Positions 1 through 7,659 of a DNA stretch of 64,000 nucleotides are shown here, one piece after another. The notes beneath the pieces are model-generated. The model did not search any database and was not told the DNA's origin. It was given only the letters and a program-made list of their open reading frames with translations. The stretch lies in the NCBI RefSeq assembly GCF_019203185.1, contig NZ_CP078093.1, positions 1,523,058 to 1,587,057 of the forward strand. Direction: 5' to 3'. Within the stretch, counting starts at the first letter, position 1. Each line of letters starts with the position of its first letter. The DNA is from Crassaminicella indica (GTDB taxonomy: Bacteria; Bacillota; Clostridia; Peptostreptococcales; Thermotaleaceae). Position numbers and translations under genes: made by a program.

Positions 1-40
1 AATAGTATATTTAATCTGTAAGTATAGATAAATAACTTGA

Positions 41-117
41 TTTACAAAAGTTATCGAAGTCATTCACTTATCTTTATATATTTCTTTTTTTTATGTTGAT
101 GTTGTTTACCTATATAA
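41..117 (+). repeat. Dispersed intergenic repeat, copy 1 (single arm)
   Basis: This 77-nt AT-rich stretch upstream of tsaE starts with TTTACAAAAGTTATCGAAGT and ends with GTTTACCTATATAA. It is nearly identical to 29349-29424 (one substitution and one T-run length change). A shorter, more diverged match lies at 52847-52888. Only one arm of the longer hairpin element at 29184-29424 is visible here. Its function is unknown; it could be a MITE remnant. Confidence 0.8.
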
Positions 118-156
118 ATGTTATTTATATAAGAAAAGCTAATAGAGGTGTGGAAA

Positions 157-612
157 ATGAAGATAATTAGTAATAGTGAACAAAAAACTTATGCTTTAGG
201 TTATAAATTAGGTACCTTATTAAAGGCTAGTGATGTAGTATGTTTAACAGGAGATTTAGGAGCAGGAAAAACTACTATTTCAAAGGCAATTGCAAAAGGA
301 CTAGAAGTCGATGAATGTGTTACAAGTCCTACCTTTACAATTATACATGAATATGAAGGGCGTATTCCTTTATACCATTTTGATGTATATCGTATTGGAG
401 AAATAGAGGAAATGGAGGATTTAGGATATGAAGAATATTTCTATGGAGAAGGGGTATGTCTTATTGAATGGGCATCACAAATAGAGGAGCTAATCCCAAA
501 GGAACATTTATGGATTCATATAAAGAAGGTTGATGAAAATACAAGGGAAATAGAAATCAATGGTACAAGTGAGCATTTTCAAACAATCATAGAGGAGTTG
601 AAAAATATATGA
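157..612 (+). CDS. tsaE: tRNA threonylcarbamoyladenosine synthesis ATPase TsaE
   Basis: Small P-loop ATPase that works with TsaB and TsaD to place the threonylcarbamoyl group on A37 of ANN-decoding tRNAs in the cytoplasm. The Walker A motif GDLGAGKTT is at residues 32-40, followed by the family TSPTFTIIHEY motif and a conserved LIEWAS near residue 110. Length (151 aa) is normal. A GTG at 148 is possible, but AGAGGTG lies 6 nt before the ATG at 157, so I chose the ATG. The stop overlaps the tsaB start by 4 nt (ATGA), indicating translational coupling. Confidence 0.93.
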   Translation: MKIISNSEQKTYALGYKLGTLLKASDVVCLTGDLGAGKTTISKAIAKGLEVDECVTSPTFTIIHEYEGRIPLYHFDVYRIGEIEEMEDLGYEEYFYGEGVCLIEWASQIEELIPKEHLWIHIKKVDENTREIEINGTSEHFQTIIEELKNI

Positions 613-1331
613 AGATATTGGCTTTAGACACTTCGTCTATTGTTGCTACAGTGGCAGTGATGGACGATGATCGATTAATCGGAGAATATATTATAAATCA
701 CAAAAGAACGCATTCACAAAAGTTGATGCCCATGATAAAAGCTTTATTAGAAAGCTGTGAGGTAACTATGAAGGATATAGATATTGTGGCTGTTGCAAAG
801 GGGCCTGGATCTTTTACGGGACTTAGAATTGGTGTTGCTACTGCAAAAGGACTTGCACATGCTCAGAATATTCCTGTTGTAGGAATATCTACTTTAGATG
901 CATTAGCATTTAATATGCCTTTTTCTGAAGGGATTATATGTCCTATTTTAGATGCTAGAAGAAATCAAGTATATACAGCTGTGTATAAATGGGAGAATAA
1001 AGATTTATATAGCATAGAAAAACCAGCGGCTATGAGTATTAAAGAATTAGTAGAAAAACTTATAGAAAGACCTGAAAAGGTTACATTCTTAGGAGATGGA
1101 ATAGAGGCTAATAGAGAATATCTCATAGAAAGATTAGGAGAGCGGGCAGTATTTTCACCTAATAGTGTTAAGATGCAGAGAGCTTCTTCTGTTGCAGAGC
1201 TTGCTATGGAAAAAGCAAAAAATGGAGAAATACAAAATTATTTTGAATTGGTACCAACTTATTTGAGAAAATCTGAAGCAGAAAGGCAATATGAAGAGAA
1301 AATGAAAAGGTGTGGAAATGGTGAAAGTTAG
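609..1331 (+). CDS. tsaB: tRNA threonylcarbamoyladenosine synthesis protein TsaB
   Basis: ASKHA-fold, catalytically inactive partner of TsaD in the t6A complex. The N-terminus MKILALDTSS, the KGPGSFTGLRIG loop around residue 66 and the ILDARRNQVYTA segment are typical of TsaB. Length is 240 aa. It overlaps tsaE upstream by 4 nt and rimI downstream by about 14 nt, so tsaE-tsaB-rimI form one operon. The TsaD partner lies about 6 kb downstream rather than directly after rimI. Confidence 0.93.
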   Translation: MKILALDTSSIVATVAVMDDDRLIGEYIINHKRTHSQKLMPMIKALLESCEVTMKDIDIVAVAKGPGSFTGLRIGVATAKGLAHAQNIPVVGISTLDALAFNMPFSEGIICPILDARRNQVYTAVYKWENKDLYSIEKPAAMSIKELVEKLIERPEKVTFLGDGIEANREYLIERLGERAVFSPNSVKMQRASSVAELAMEKAKNGEIQNYFELVPTYLRKSEAERQYEEKMKRCGNGES

Positions 1332-1779
1332 GTCAATGACTTTAGAAGATGTTGATGATGTTTTTGAAATAGAAAAAAGCAGTTTTCCTATTCCGTGGTC
1401 TGTAGAAGCCTTTACAGCTGAAATAGAGCATAATGAAAAGGCTAGATATGTTGTTTTGGAAAAAGAAGAAAAAGTTATAGGTTATGGAGGGTTTTGGAAG
1501 ATATTAGATGAAGGACATATTACAAATATTGCAGTACATCCATCTGTAAGAGGAAAAGGTTATGGCAATTTGATTGTCGAAGGATTGTTAAAAATTGCGA
1601 AAAGAGAAGAGATTAAAGAAATGACTTTAGAAGTTAGGGTGTCAAATAAAGTAGCACAAAGGCTGTATGAAAAATATGGATTCAAAGCCTGTGGTATTAG
1701 ACCGAAGTATTATCAGGATAATGGAGAAGATGCTGTGATCATGTGGAGATCAGAAAAGCATTCTGAAGAAAAGATTTAG
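1318..1779 (+). CDS. rimI: Ribosomal protein S18-alanine N-acetyltransferase-like GNAT protein
   Basis: GNAT-fold acetyltransferase, probably RimI, which acetylates an N-terminal alanine using acetyl-CoA. The family signature ITNIAVHPSVRGKGYGNLIV gives the acetyl-CoA-binding R-G-K-G-Y-G loop, and the C-terminus has the RLYEKYGFKACGIRPKYY motif of RimI. An in-frame GTG lies at 1312, but AGGTG at 1308-1312 gives better spacing to the ATG at 1318. The tsaB overlap and order match the common tsaE-tsaB-rimI arrangement. The exact substrate is inferred from family and context. Confidence 0.88.
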   Translation: MVKVRSMTLEDVDDVFEIEKSSFPIPWSVEAFTAEIEHNEKARYVVLEKEEKVIGYGGFWKILDEGHITNIAVHPSVRGKGYGNLIVEGLLKIAKREEIKEMTLEVRVSNKVAQRLYEKYGFKACGIRPKYYQDNGEDAVIMWRSEKHSEEKI

Positions 1780-1806
1780 GATAAAGTTAGGGAATTTGTA
1801 AGGAAA

Positions 1807-1879
1807 TTGTAAGGAAAAAATAGCTTTTTTATGATAAAATAGGAAATACAAAGGATTGAGGGCATACATTGTATGCCCT
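1807..1879 (+). promoter_or_regulatory. Promoter and perfect inverted repeat before the ABC exporter
   Basis: A sigma-A-like promoter TTGTAA (1807-1812), 17-nt spacer, TATGAT (1830-1835) precedes a perfect inverted repeat AGGGCATAC-ATT-GTATGCCCT at 1859-1879, in the predicted 5' leader of the exporter operon. No T-run follows, so it is not an intrinsic terminator. It may be an operator or an RNA hairpin. No regulator gene for it was identified. Confidence 0.5.
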
Positions 1880-1904
1880 ATATGTATGAGAAAGGAGTTT
1901 TAGC

Positions 1905-3143
1905 ATGTTAAAGGGGAAAAAAAAGAAGGTGCTAATTATAGCAACGATCATTGCAGTGATGTTTGCTATAGGGATAGGAAAGGTTAAAGCGAGTAAAAAA
2001 GGACAAACTCCTATTATGAGCGTTGAAACTGTAGAGATTAAGAAACAAAATATAGAATCTCATATTCAGGTAACGGGTCAAATTTTGTCTATGGATAAAA
2101 GAGAGATTGTTTCTGATGTAGAAGAAAAAATTGAAAAAATGCTTGTAGAAAAAGGTCAAAAAGTAGAAAAAGGTCAAGTCCTTATGGAACTAGAAAAAAC
2201 AGATATCCTTTACAAAATCAAGGAAGCTCAAGCAAGCTTATCAATAGCTGAAAATGATTTGGAGCAATTAAAAGCAGAATTAGAAATCGAATTGAGTAAT
2301 GCAGAAATTAAGTATAAAGATGCAAAGGATAATTATGAAAAAAATAAACAGCTTTATGAAGCCAATGCATTAAGTAAGAGTGAATTAGATGATTCGAAAA
2401 ACAATTTAGATGAAATGTATAATCAATATGCTTTGGTTAAGAAAAAAATAGGAGATAGAGAAAATACTGGAGAAATTGCAAAAAAGAAAAAGCAGATAAA
2501 GCTTGCTAAATTGCAGCTAGAAAAAGCAAATGAGGATCTAAAAAAATATACTATTAAAAGTCCTATTACAGGAACTATTGTAGATATGAAAATTTCAGAA
2601 AGCGGTATTATTGAAAATCATGTTCCACTTATGTATATTCAGGATGTAGATCATTTAGAAATTGTTACAGATGTTAATGAATATGATGCAAGTAAAATAA
2701 AAATAGGAGATAGTGTGAAGATTACAGGAGATGCTTTTGAAGGAAAAGAATATAAAGGGAAGGTAGAATATGTTGGTCCCTTTGCAAAAACTGTTCAAAC
2801 AGGAAGAGGAAAAGAAAATGTTGTTGAGATTAAGGTGGCTATAGAGGATATAGATTCATACTTAAAACCAGGTTTTTCAGCTAAGATGGATATATTGACA
2901 GAAAGTAAAAAAGATACTTATGTACTACCTTATGAAGCTATATATACAAAGAAAAATGGAGATAAAGTTATTTTTATTGTAAGAAATGGAAAAGTCAAAG
3001 AACAAAAGATTGAAACAGGTATAGAAAGCGACTTGGAGATTGAGGTAATAGGAAAAGAATTAAAGGAAAAGGACCGAGTGATAATGAATCCTACTGAAAA
3101 TATTAAAGATGGTATCGAGGTCAAAGAGAATAAGGTGATGTAA
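1905..3143 (+). CDS. Efflux ABC transporter periplasmic-adaptor-type subunit (MacA/YknX/HlyD family)
   Basis: Membrane-fusion or adaptor protein of a MacB-type exporter. Residues about 8-30 form one N-terminal membrane anchor. A biotinyl-lipoyl-like half-domain (VEKGQKVEKGQVLMELE) lies near residue 80, a lysine/glutamate-rich coiled coil at about 100-215, the second half-domain (SPITGTIVDMKISESG) near 225, then beta-barrel and membrane-proximal domains. Length is 412 aa. ATG 1905 has AAAGGAG 8-10 nt upstream. It is followed 1 nt later by the ATPase and then the permease, as in Bacillus yknXYZ. Likely substrates are antimicrobial peptides or toxins, by family only. Confidence 0.9.
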   Translation: MLKGKKKKVLIIATIIAVMFAIGIGKVKASKKGQTPIMSVETVEIKKQNIESHIQVTGQILSMDKREIVSDVEEKIEKMLVEKGQKVEKGQVLMELEKTDILYKIKEAQASLSIAENDLEQLKAELEIELSNAEIKYKDAKDNYEKNKQLYEANALSKSELDDSKNNLDEMYNQYALVKKKIGDRENTGEIAKKKKQIKLAKLQLEKANEDLKKYTIKSPITGTIVDMKISESGIIENHVPLMYIQDVDHLEIVTDVNEYDASKIKIGDSVKITGDAFEGKEYKGKVEYVGPFAKTVQTGRGKENVVEIKVAIEDIDSYLKPGFSAKMDILTESKKDTYVLPYEAIYTKKNGDKVIFIVRNGKVKEQKIETGIESDLEIEVIGKELKEKDRVIMNPTENIKDGIEVKENKVM

Positions 3144-3144
3144 T

Positions 3145-3858
3145 ATGATAAAAATAGAAGGGTTAAAAAAAGTTTATAAAAATGGGAATATTGCTGTAGA
3201 AGCTTTAAAAGGAATAAATCTTACGGTAAAACCTAAAGAATTTGTATCCATAATGGGTCCATCAGGTTCAGGAAAGTCTACCATGATGAATATTCTAGGA
3301 TGCTTAGATAAACCAAGTGATGGGAAATATGAGTTAGATGGAGAGATAATAGAAGGAATGAATGATGATCAGCTAGCAGTGATTAGAAATAAAAAAATAG
3401 GATTTGTATTCCAATCCTTCAATCTTCTTCCCCGTATTTCGGCTCTGAGGAATGTGGAGCTACCGATGATCTATGCAGGAGTATCTCCAGAAGAAAGAAG
3501 AAAAAGAGCTATAAATGCGTTAGAGAGAGTGGGATTAGGAGAACGAATGAATCATAAATCAAATGAGCTTTCAGGAGGTCAAAGGCAAAGAGTGGCTATT
3601 GCAAGGGCTTTAGTTAACAATCCTTCGATACTTTTAGCAGATGAACCTACAGGGAATTTGGATACAAAAGCAGGAGATGAAATCATGGAAATCTTCCAGC
3701 AGTTGAATAATGATGGAGTTACTATTGTTATGGTAACTCACGAACCAGAAATTGCAGAGCATACAAAACGAATAATAACCTTTAGAGATGGTGAAATCAT
3801 AGAAGATAAAATGGTAGAAAATCAGATTATATTAAGTGCTAAGGCAGTAGGAGAATAG
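3145..3858 (+). CDS. MacB-type ABC transporter ATP-binding protein (YknY/LolD-like)
   Basis: Cytoplasmic ATPase of the exporter. Walker A GPSGSGKST is at residues 38-46, the Q-loop is in FVFQSFNLLPR, the signature is LSGGQRQRVAIARAL, Walker B is ILLADEPTGNLD, and the H-loop is VTHEPEI. The tail is about 15 residues longer than the catalytic core. It starts right after the adaptor gene and ends 10 nt before the permease gene, so the three are one operon. Confidence 0.95.
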   Translation: MIKIEGLKKVYKNGNIAVEALKGINLTVKPKEFVSIMGPSGSGKSTMMNILGCLDKPSDGKYELDGEIIEGMNDDQLAVIRNKKIGFVFQSFNLLPRISALRNVELPMIYAGVSPEERRKRAINALERVGLGERMNHKSNELSGGQRQRVAIARALVNNPSILLADEPTGNLDTKAGDEIMEIFQQLNNDGVTIVMVTHEPEIAEHTKRIITFRDGEIIEDKMVENQIILSAKAVGE

Positions 3859-3868
3859 AGGTGTATTC

Positions 3869-5086
3869 ATGAATGTTTTAGAAAGCATAAAGGTAGCAAT
3901 TAGTGCTATTTGGGTAAATAAGATGCGTTCTCTTTTAACAATGCTTGGAATTATTATAGGGATATCTTCTGTTATAGCAGTAGTTGCTCTAGGACAGGGG
4001 AGTCGAGCTGCAATTGATAAGGAGTTTGAACAATTTGGTGCAAGCAGGGGATTTATTCGGACTAATTGGAGAGAAACTGTTACACAAAAGGATTATTTAA
4101 CGCATAGCGATATAGATGCATTAAAAAAGACTTTCGCAGAAAAGTTGGATGCTATAATACAAAATATAGAAGAAGCTGGAAAAATAAAATCAAAAAATGA
4201 TATGATTAGTATTTCATTAATTGGTGCTAATGAAAATTATAATAAAATTGAAAAAATAAATATGCTAAAAGGTAGGTATATATCAGAGAGCGATGTAAAA
4301 GCAAAAAGATCTGTTGCAATAATAGATAAGGACACAGCTATGGATGTTTTTGGAAGGACTAATATTTTAGGAGAAAATATAATGGTTGATACCGGTTATA
4401 CAAAAGCGTCCTTTGTAATTGTTGGTTTGTATGAAAAGCCAAAGAGTACCCTTCAAAGCTTAGGAGGAGGGGAAAGAAAGCCTGATATTTTCGTTCCTGT
4501 TACTACCCTTGAAAAAATAATGGGGATGGGAGATTATTTATGGGGAATACAAGTAAGCTTTAAAAGAAATGTAGATGTACAAGCAACTATTGACAAAATG
4601 CTTAAGCTAATAGAGAGAAGACATGGAAATATTGGAGAAAATAAGTATATAAGCTATACGGCAGAAGGTGAGATGCAATCCTTTACTAAGATTACAGGAG
4701 TTGTAACAGCAGTTATTAGTGCTATTGCTGCAATATCTCTACTTGTTGGTGGGATTGGTGTAATGAATATTATGCTTGTTTCTGTTACGGAAAGAACGAG
4801 AGAAATCGGTATTAGAAAAGCTATTGGGGCAAAAAGAAAAGATATATTATTGCAGTTTCTTGTTGAATCTGTTATTGTATCGGGAATTGGCGGTATTATT
4901 GGTACAGTAATAGGCATAGGTATTTCATTTGTTATTGCAAGATTTATTAAAATTCCTCCTAGCGTATCTATTAGTACGATTGCTATTGCATGGCTTTTTT
5001 CAGCAGGTGTTGGAATTTTCTTTGGAATATATCCTGCAAATAAAGCATCAAAATTGGATCCTATTGAAGCATTAAGATATGAATAA
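3869..5086 (+). CDS. MacB/YknZ-family ABC transporter permease
   Basis: Mechanotransmission-type ABC permease of 405 aa. The N-terminal KMRSLLTMLGIIIGISSVIA segment is the family hallmark: one membrane helix followed by a large extracytoplasmic MacB-PCD domain (about residues 50-270). Three C-terminal helices make up the FtsX domain, with the conserved ERTREIGIRKAIGAKRKDIL coupling motif and the terminal KLDPIEALRYE. It ends the exporter operon and is followed by an intrinsic terminator. Confidence 0.93.
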   Translation: MNVLESIKVAISAIWVNKMRSLLTMLGIIIGISSVIAVVALGQGSRAAIDKEFEQFGASRGFIRTNWRETVTQKDYLTHSDIDALKKTFAEKLDAIIQNIEEAGKIKSKNDMISISLIGANENYNKIEKINMLKGRYISESDVKAKRSVAIIDKDTAMDVFGRTNILGENIMVDTGYTKASFVIVGLYEKPKSTLQSLGGGERKPDIFVPVTTLEKIMGMGDYLWGIQVSFKRNVDVQATIDKMLKLIERRHGNIGENKYISYTAEGEMQSFTKITGVVTAVISAIAAISLLVGGIGVMNIMLVSVTERTREIGIRKAIGAKRKDILLQFLVESVIVSGIGGIIGTVIGIGISFVIARFIKIPPSVSISTIAIAWLFSAGVGIFFGIYPANKASKLDPIEALRYE

Positions 5087-5090
5087 AAAA

Positions 5091-5118
5091 GAGTTGCTCA
5101 TTTTTGAGCAGCTTTTTT
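5091..5118 (+). terminator. Intrinsic terminator after the ABC exporter operon
   Basis: GTTGCTCA and TGAGCAGC form an 8-bp stem with a short T loop, followed by six T residues. It lies 5 nt after the permease stop. Confidence 0.85.
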
Positions 5119-5194
5119 GTATATTTTACAGAATGCTACAAATACTATTATAAGCATTATCAACATAAAAAATTCAAATAAAAGGAGGAATACA

Positions 5195-5386
5195 ATGGCA
5201 AGTAGAGAACAATTGCAGGCAGTAGCATCTAATTGCAGTCAGTTTCAAAATGCAAATGAAAGCTCCTTTACTGCATCTATTGGAACAAATCGTACCTGTG
5301 AAAATTGTAAACATTTTACAAAAACAGGCAAGTGCGATATAAATCTAGTAGATGAAATATTGACAAGAATTACAAATGAAGGCTAA
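5195..5386 (+). CDS. Small cysteine-containing protein of unknown function
   Basis: A 63-aa protein starting MASREQLQAV. The ATG at 5195 has a strong AAAGGAGGAA 5-8 nt upstream; the frame is open further upstream but without a comparable ribosome site. The C-terminal half has a C-x2-C ... C pattern (TCENCKHFTKTGKC) that could bind a metal or form a disulfide. A further cysteine is at residue 14. There is no signal peptide or membrane segment. It stands alone between the exporter terminator and the fluoride riboswitch. I do not recognise the family. Confidence 0.7.
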   Translation: MASREQLQAVASNCSQFQNANESSFTASIGTNRTCENCKHFTKTGKCDINLVDEILTRITNEG

Positions 5387-5413
5387 AATAATACTATATT
5401 TTTAGTGAAAATA

Positions 5414-5441
5414 TTGACAGGTCTGCGAATTATAGTATAAT
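5414..5441 (+). promoter_or_regulatory. Sigma-A promoter for the fluoride-riboswitch transcript
   Basis: TTGACA at 5414-5419 and TATAAT at 5436-5441, separated by 16 nt. Transcription would start near 5448, exactly at the first base of the riboswitch aptamer. Confidence 0.85.
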
Positions 5442-5447
5442 GTAGAT

Positions 5448-5498
5448 AGGTGATGGAGCTCACCTTAAACATTGCAGATTGCAATTGATGGCTCCTAC
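5448..5498 (+). ncRNA. Fluoride riboswitch (crcB motif)
   Basis: The sequence follows the crcB-motif consensus: an AGGTGATGGAGCTCACCT hairpin, then TAAAC, a second small hairpin (TTGCAGATTGCAA), then TGATGGCTCCTAC. The family pseudoknot is visible as GGAGC (5455-5459) pairing with GCTCC (5491-5495). The 3' end of the aptamer (CCTAC) is also the first arm of the downstream terminator hairpin. Fluoride binding would therefore block terminator formation and switch on the antiporter gene. This is an ON switch, as known for the class. Confidence 0.93.
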
Positions 5499-5528
5499 TT
5501 AGATTTATTCATCTAAGTAGGGGTTTTT
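5494..5528 (+). terminator. Expression-platform terminator of the fluoride riboswitch
   Basis: CCTACTTAGAT (5494-5504) and ATCTAAGTAGG (5511-5521) form an 11-bp perfect stem with a 6-nt loop, followed by a run of seven Ts. The left arm overlaps aptamer bases needed for the pseudoknot region, so the two structures exclude each other. Confidence 0.92.
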
Positions 5529-5559
5529 TTATTTTTCTTTATAAGAGAGGATGACGTAT

Positions 5560-6741
5560 ATGGGATTTAGTTTAGCAATTATTATTTTATTAGGTATTGC
5601 ATTGAAAAAAATATTTGATGCTGTAAAGCTTCCTGGGTTCTTAGGGATGCTCATTTTAGGAGTAATTATTGGACCTTATGGACTTAATATGATTAGCTCT
5701 GATATTTTAGATATTTCAGGGGATTTACGAAAAATTGCATTAATTATTATTTTGATAAGAGCAGGTCTTGGAATTCAAAGAGATACGTTAAAGAAAGTAG
5801 GTACTGTAGCTGTAAAAATGAGCTGTATTCCAGGAATTCTTGAAGGCTTTACTATTATGCTTTTAGGAAGCTTTTTATTTGGAATATCGAAGATAGAAGC
5901 TGGTATGTTAGGCTTTATTATAGCTGCTGTATCTCCAGCAGTAGTTGTTCCACTCATGCTTTCTTTTATGGATAGAAGATTAGGAGAAAATAAAGGGATT
6001 CCTACTCTAATACTTGCAGGAGCTTCAATTGATGATGTTTTTGCAATTACTATATTTTCAACATTTTTAGGGTTATATACAGGAAATAATGTAAACATTT
6101 CTATGCAGATAGTAGGAATTCCTGTATCTATTATTTTGGGAATGCTTATAGGCGTTGTAGGAGCTATATTGATGGTGATGCTTTTTAAAAAATGCAGTAT
6201 AAGAGATACAAAAAAGGCACTTATATTATTAGCAGTGGCGATTATTATTACTACTATTGAAGAATATTTAAAGGGGATAATTCCTATTGCTAGTTTATTA
6301 GGGGTGATGGTGGTAGGATTTTATATTCGTGAAAAATCTAATAAAATCGCAGATGCATTATCTCAAAAGTTTAATAAAATATGGGTATTTGCGGAGCTTT
6401 TGTTGTTTGTTTTAGTGGGTGCGCAAGTAAATATCCATGTTGCTTTTCATTCAGGCTTTTTAGGAATGATAGTAATATTAATAGGATTATTGGCAAGGTG
6501 TGTAGGTGTATTAATATCTACTTTGGGTACGGATTTAGACTGGAAAGAAAGAATTTTTTGCATGATTGCTTATGTACCAAAAGCAACAGTACAGGCAGCG
6601 ATTGGAGCAGTACCATTGGAAGCTGGTGTTCCATCTGGAGAACTGATATTAGCGATTGCAGTACTTGCTATAATTATTACGGCACCATTAGGAGCAATAG
6701 GAATAAAGGTTTCTGGAGAAAAGTGGTTATCTCATAGCTAA
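5560..6741 (+). CDS. Cation:proton antiporter family protein under fluoride control
   Basis: Polytopic membrane protein of about 393 aa with 11-13 predicted hydrophobic helices, resembling the CPA/KefB-like Na+/H+ antiporter fold. The segment AGASIDDVFAITIFSTFLG has the paired aspartates expected at the ion site. The chosen ATG at 5560 is 9 nt from AGAGAGG; the ATG at 5551 directly abuts it. Its leader is a fluoride riboswitch, and antiporters of this kind are established members of fluoride-riboswitch regulons. I infer a role in surviving fluoride stress; whether it exports fluoride itself or adjusts ion balance is not visible. Confidence 0.88.
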   Translation: MGFSLAIIILLGIALKKIFDAVKLPGFLGMLILGVIIGPYGLNMISSDILDISGDLRKIALIIILIRAGLGIQRDTLKKVGTVAVKMSCIPGILEGFTIMLLGSFLFGISKIEAGMLGFIIAAVSPAVVVPLMLSFMDRRLGENKGIPTLILAGASIDDVFAITIFSTFLGLYTGNNVNISMQIVGIPVSIILGMLIGVVGAILMVMLFKKCSIRDTKKALILLAVAIIITTIEEYLKGIIPIASLLGVMVVGFYIREKSNKIADALSQKFNKIWVFAELLLFVLVGAQVNIHVAFHSGFLGMIVILIGLLARCVGVLISTLGTDLDWKERIFCMIAYVPKATVQAAIGAVPLEAGVPSGELILAIAVLAIIITAPLGAIGIKVSGEKWLSHS

Positions 6742-6782
6742 AAAAAGTTCAACAACCAATTTATAGGTTGTTGAACTTTTTT
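6741..6782 (+). terminator. Bidirectional terminator between antiporter and minus-strand gene
   Basis: AAAAAAGTTCAACAACC pairs perfectly with GGTTGTTGAACTTTTTT around an 8-nt loop. The symmetrical A and T runs make it usable from both strands. It lies between two convergent genes. Confidence 0.88.
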
Positions 6783-7002
6783 ATGGTGCTAAATCTTTTG
6801 GATCTACTTTAGATATGAAAGGCTGTATTGCAGATTTTTCTGCTAAAAATAAGTTGATCAAATCTGTTTCATCTATTTCAGAAATCATACCATCAGGCAT
6901 AATATTTTCTTGACTTAATCTTTCTAAAAAGCTTTCATCATTAAATGAATAATCTAAATCTTTATTTTTTCTGCTTTTTTCATGCTTCTTATTTTTACTC
7001 AA
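6781..7002 (-). CDS. Small hypothetical charged protein
   Basis: A protein of about 73 aa on the minus strand. TTG at 7002 has AAGGAG about 9 nt upstream; another TTG at 7011 directly abuts that site and is less likely. The N-terminus is very basic (SKNKKHEKSRKNKDLD), followed by an acidic helix-rich part ending in KVDPKDLAP. There is no signal peptide, membrane segment or cysteine. It converges on the fluoride antiporter and shares its terminator. I do not recognise it. Confidence 0.55.
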   Translation of the reverse strand: MSKNKKHEKSRKNKDLDYSFNDESFLERLSQENIMPDGMISEIDETDLINLFLAEKSAIQPFISKVDPKDLAP

Positions 7003-7135
7003 AATATTCAACTCCTTTTTATCATTCTTTATTGATTAGTATTTCACAAATAATATGAAGTATTCTGAACAATGGATAACTATTTTGCATATAAAGAATT
7101 AAGGAAAAGAATGAATAAAAAAGGAGGGAAGCTGT

Positions 7136-7576
7136 GTGGGAATGGAGGAAGTAGGAAAAGCTTTAACGCTGTTCAATATGGAATTTCTTTCTTCTGTTAC
7201 AGCTATGGTATTAGCAGTAAATTTAATTACTCAGGTGATTAAAGAAGTATTTTTAAATGAAAATGTAAATCAAAGAATTCCTAAAATGATTACGCTATTC
7301 GCATCAACTATAGTTGTACTTGTGCATCATTATAGAGTTTGGAGCTTGACACCAGGTGTTTTTCACAATTCTATCATAGAGCTTATATTTTTAATTTTTG
7401 TAAATAGTGTATTTATTGCTGCTCTTTCTATGGGAAATTATAAAATCTTAAATTTGACAAAGGATAAAGAAGTAAAAAAAATGAAAGAGCAGATGGCTGT
7501 TAATGAAGCCAAGCTTCAAAGCTTTGATGATAAAAAAAATGATGAGGAAAGAGAAGATTTTGGAGAACTATTTTAA
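7136..7576 (+). CDS. Small membrane protein with three helices, holin-like in appearance
   Basis: 146 aa starting at GTG 7136, with AAAGGAGGG 7 nt upstream. Hydrophobic segments lie at about residues 17-37, 50-65 and 78-100. The C-terminal 45 residues are highly charged and probably cytoplasmic. Size and topology resemble phage-type holins, but no phage genes surround it and I would not assign that function. It sits 84 nt before tsaD on the same strand. Confidence 0.7.
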   Translation: MGMEEVGKALTLFNMEFLSSVTAMVLAVNLITQVIKEVFLNENVNQRIPKMITLFASTIVVLVHHYRVWSLTPGVFHNSIIELIFLIFVNSVFIAALSMGNYKILNLTKDKEVKKMKEQMAVNEAKLQSFDDKKNDEEREDFGELF

Positions 7577-7659
7577 AAAGGACAGAGTAAATTTTGCTAT
7601 TTAGCATGGGTTTGGATATAATATAGAGGATGAACAAAAGATAAGGAAGGTGCAATATT

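Noticed and set aside
7136-7576. Phage holin gene
   Set aside because: Topology is holin-like, but there is no endolysin or any other phage gene within the window, so I kept a neutral name.
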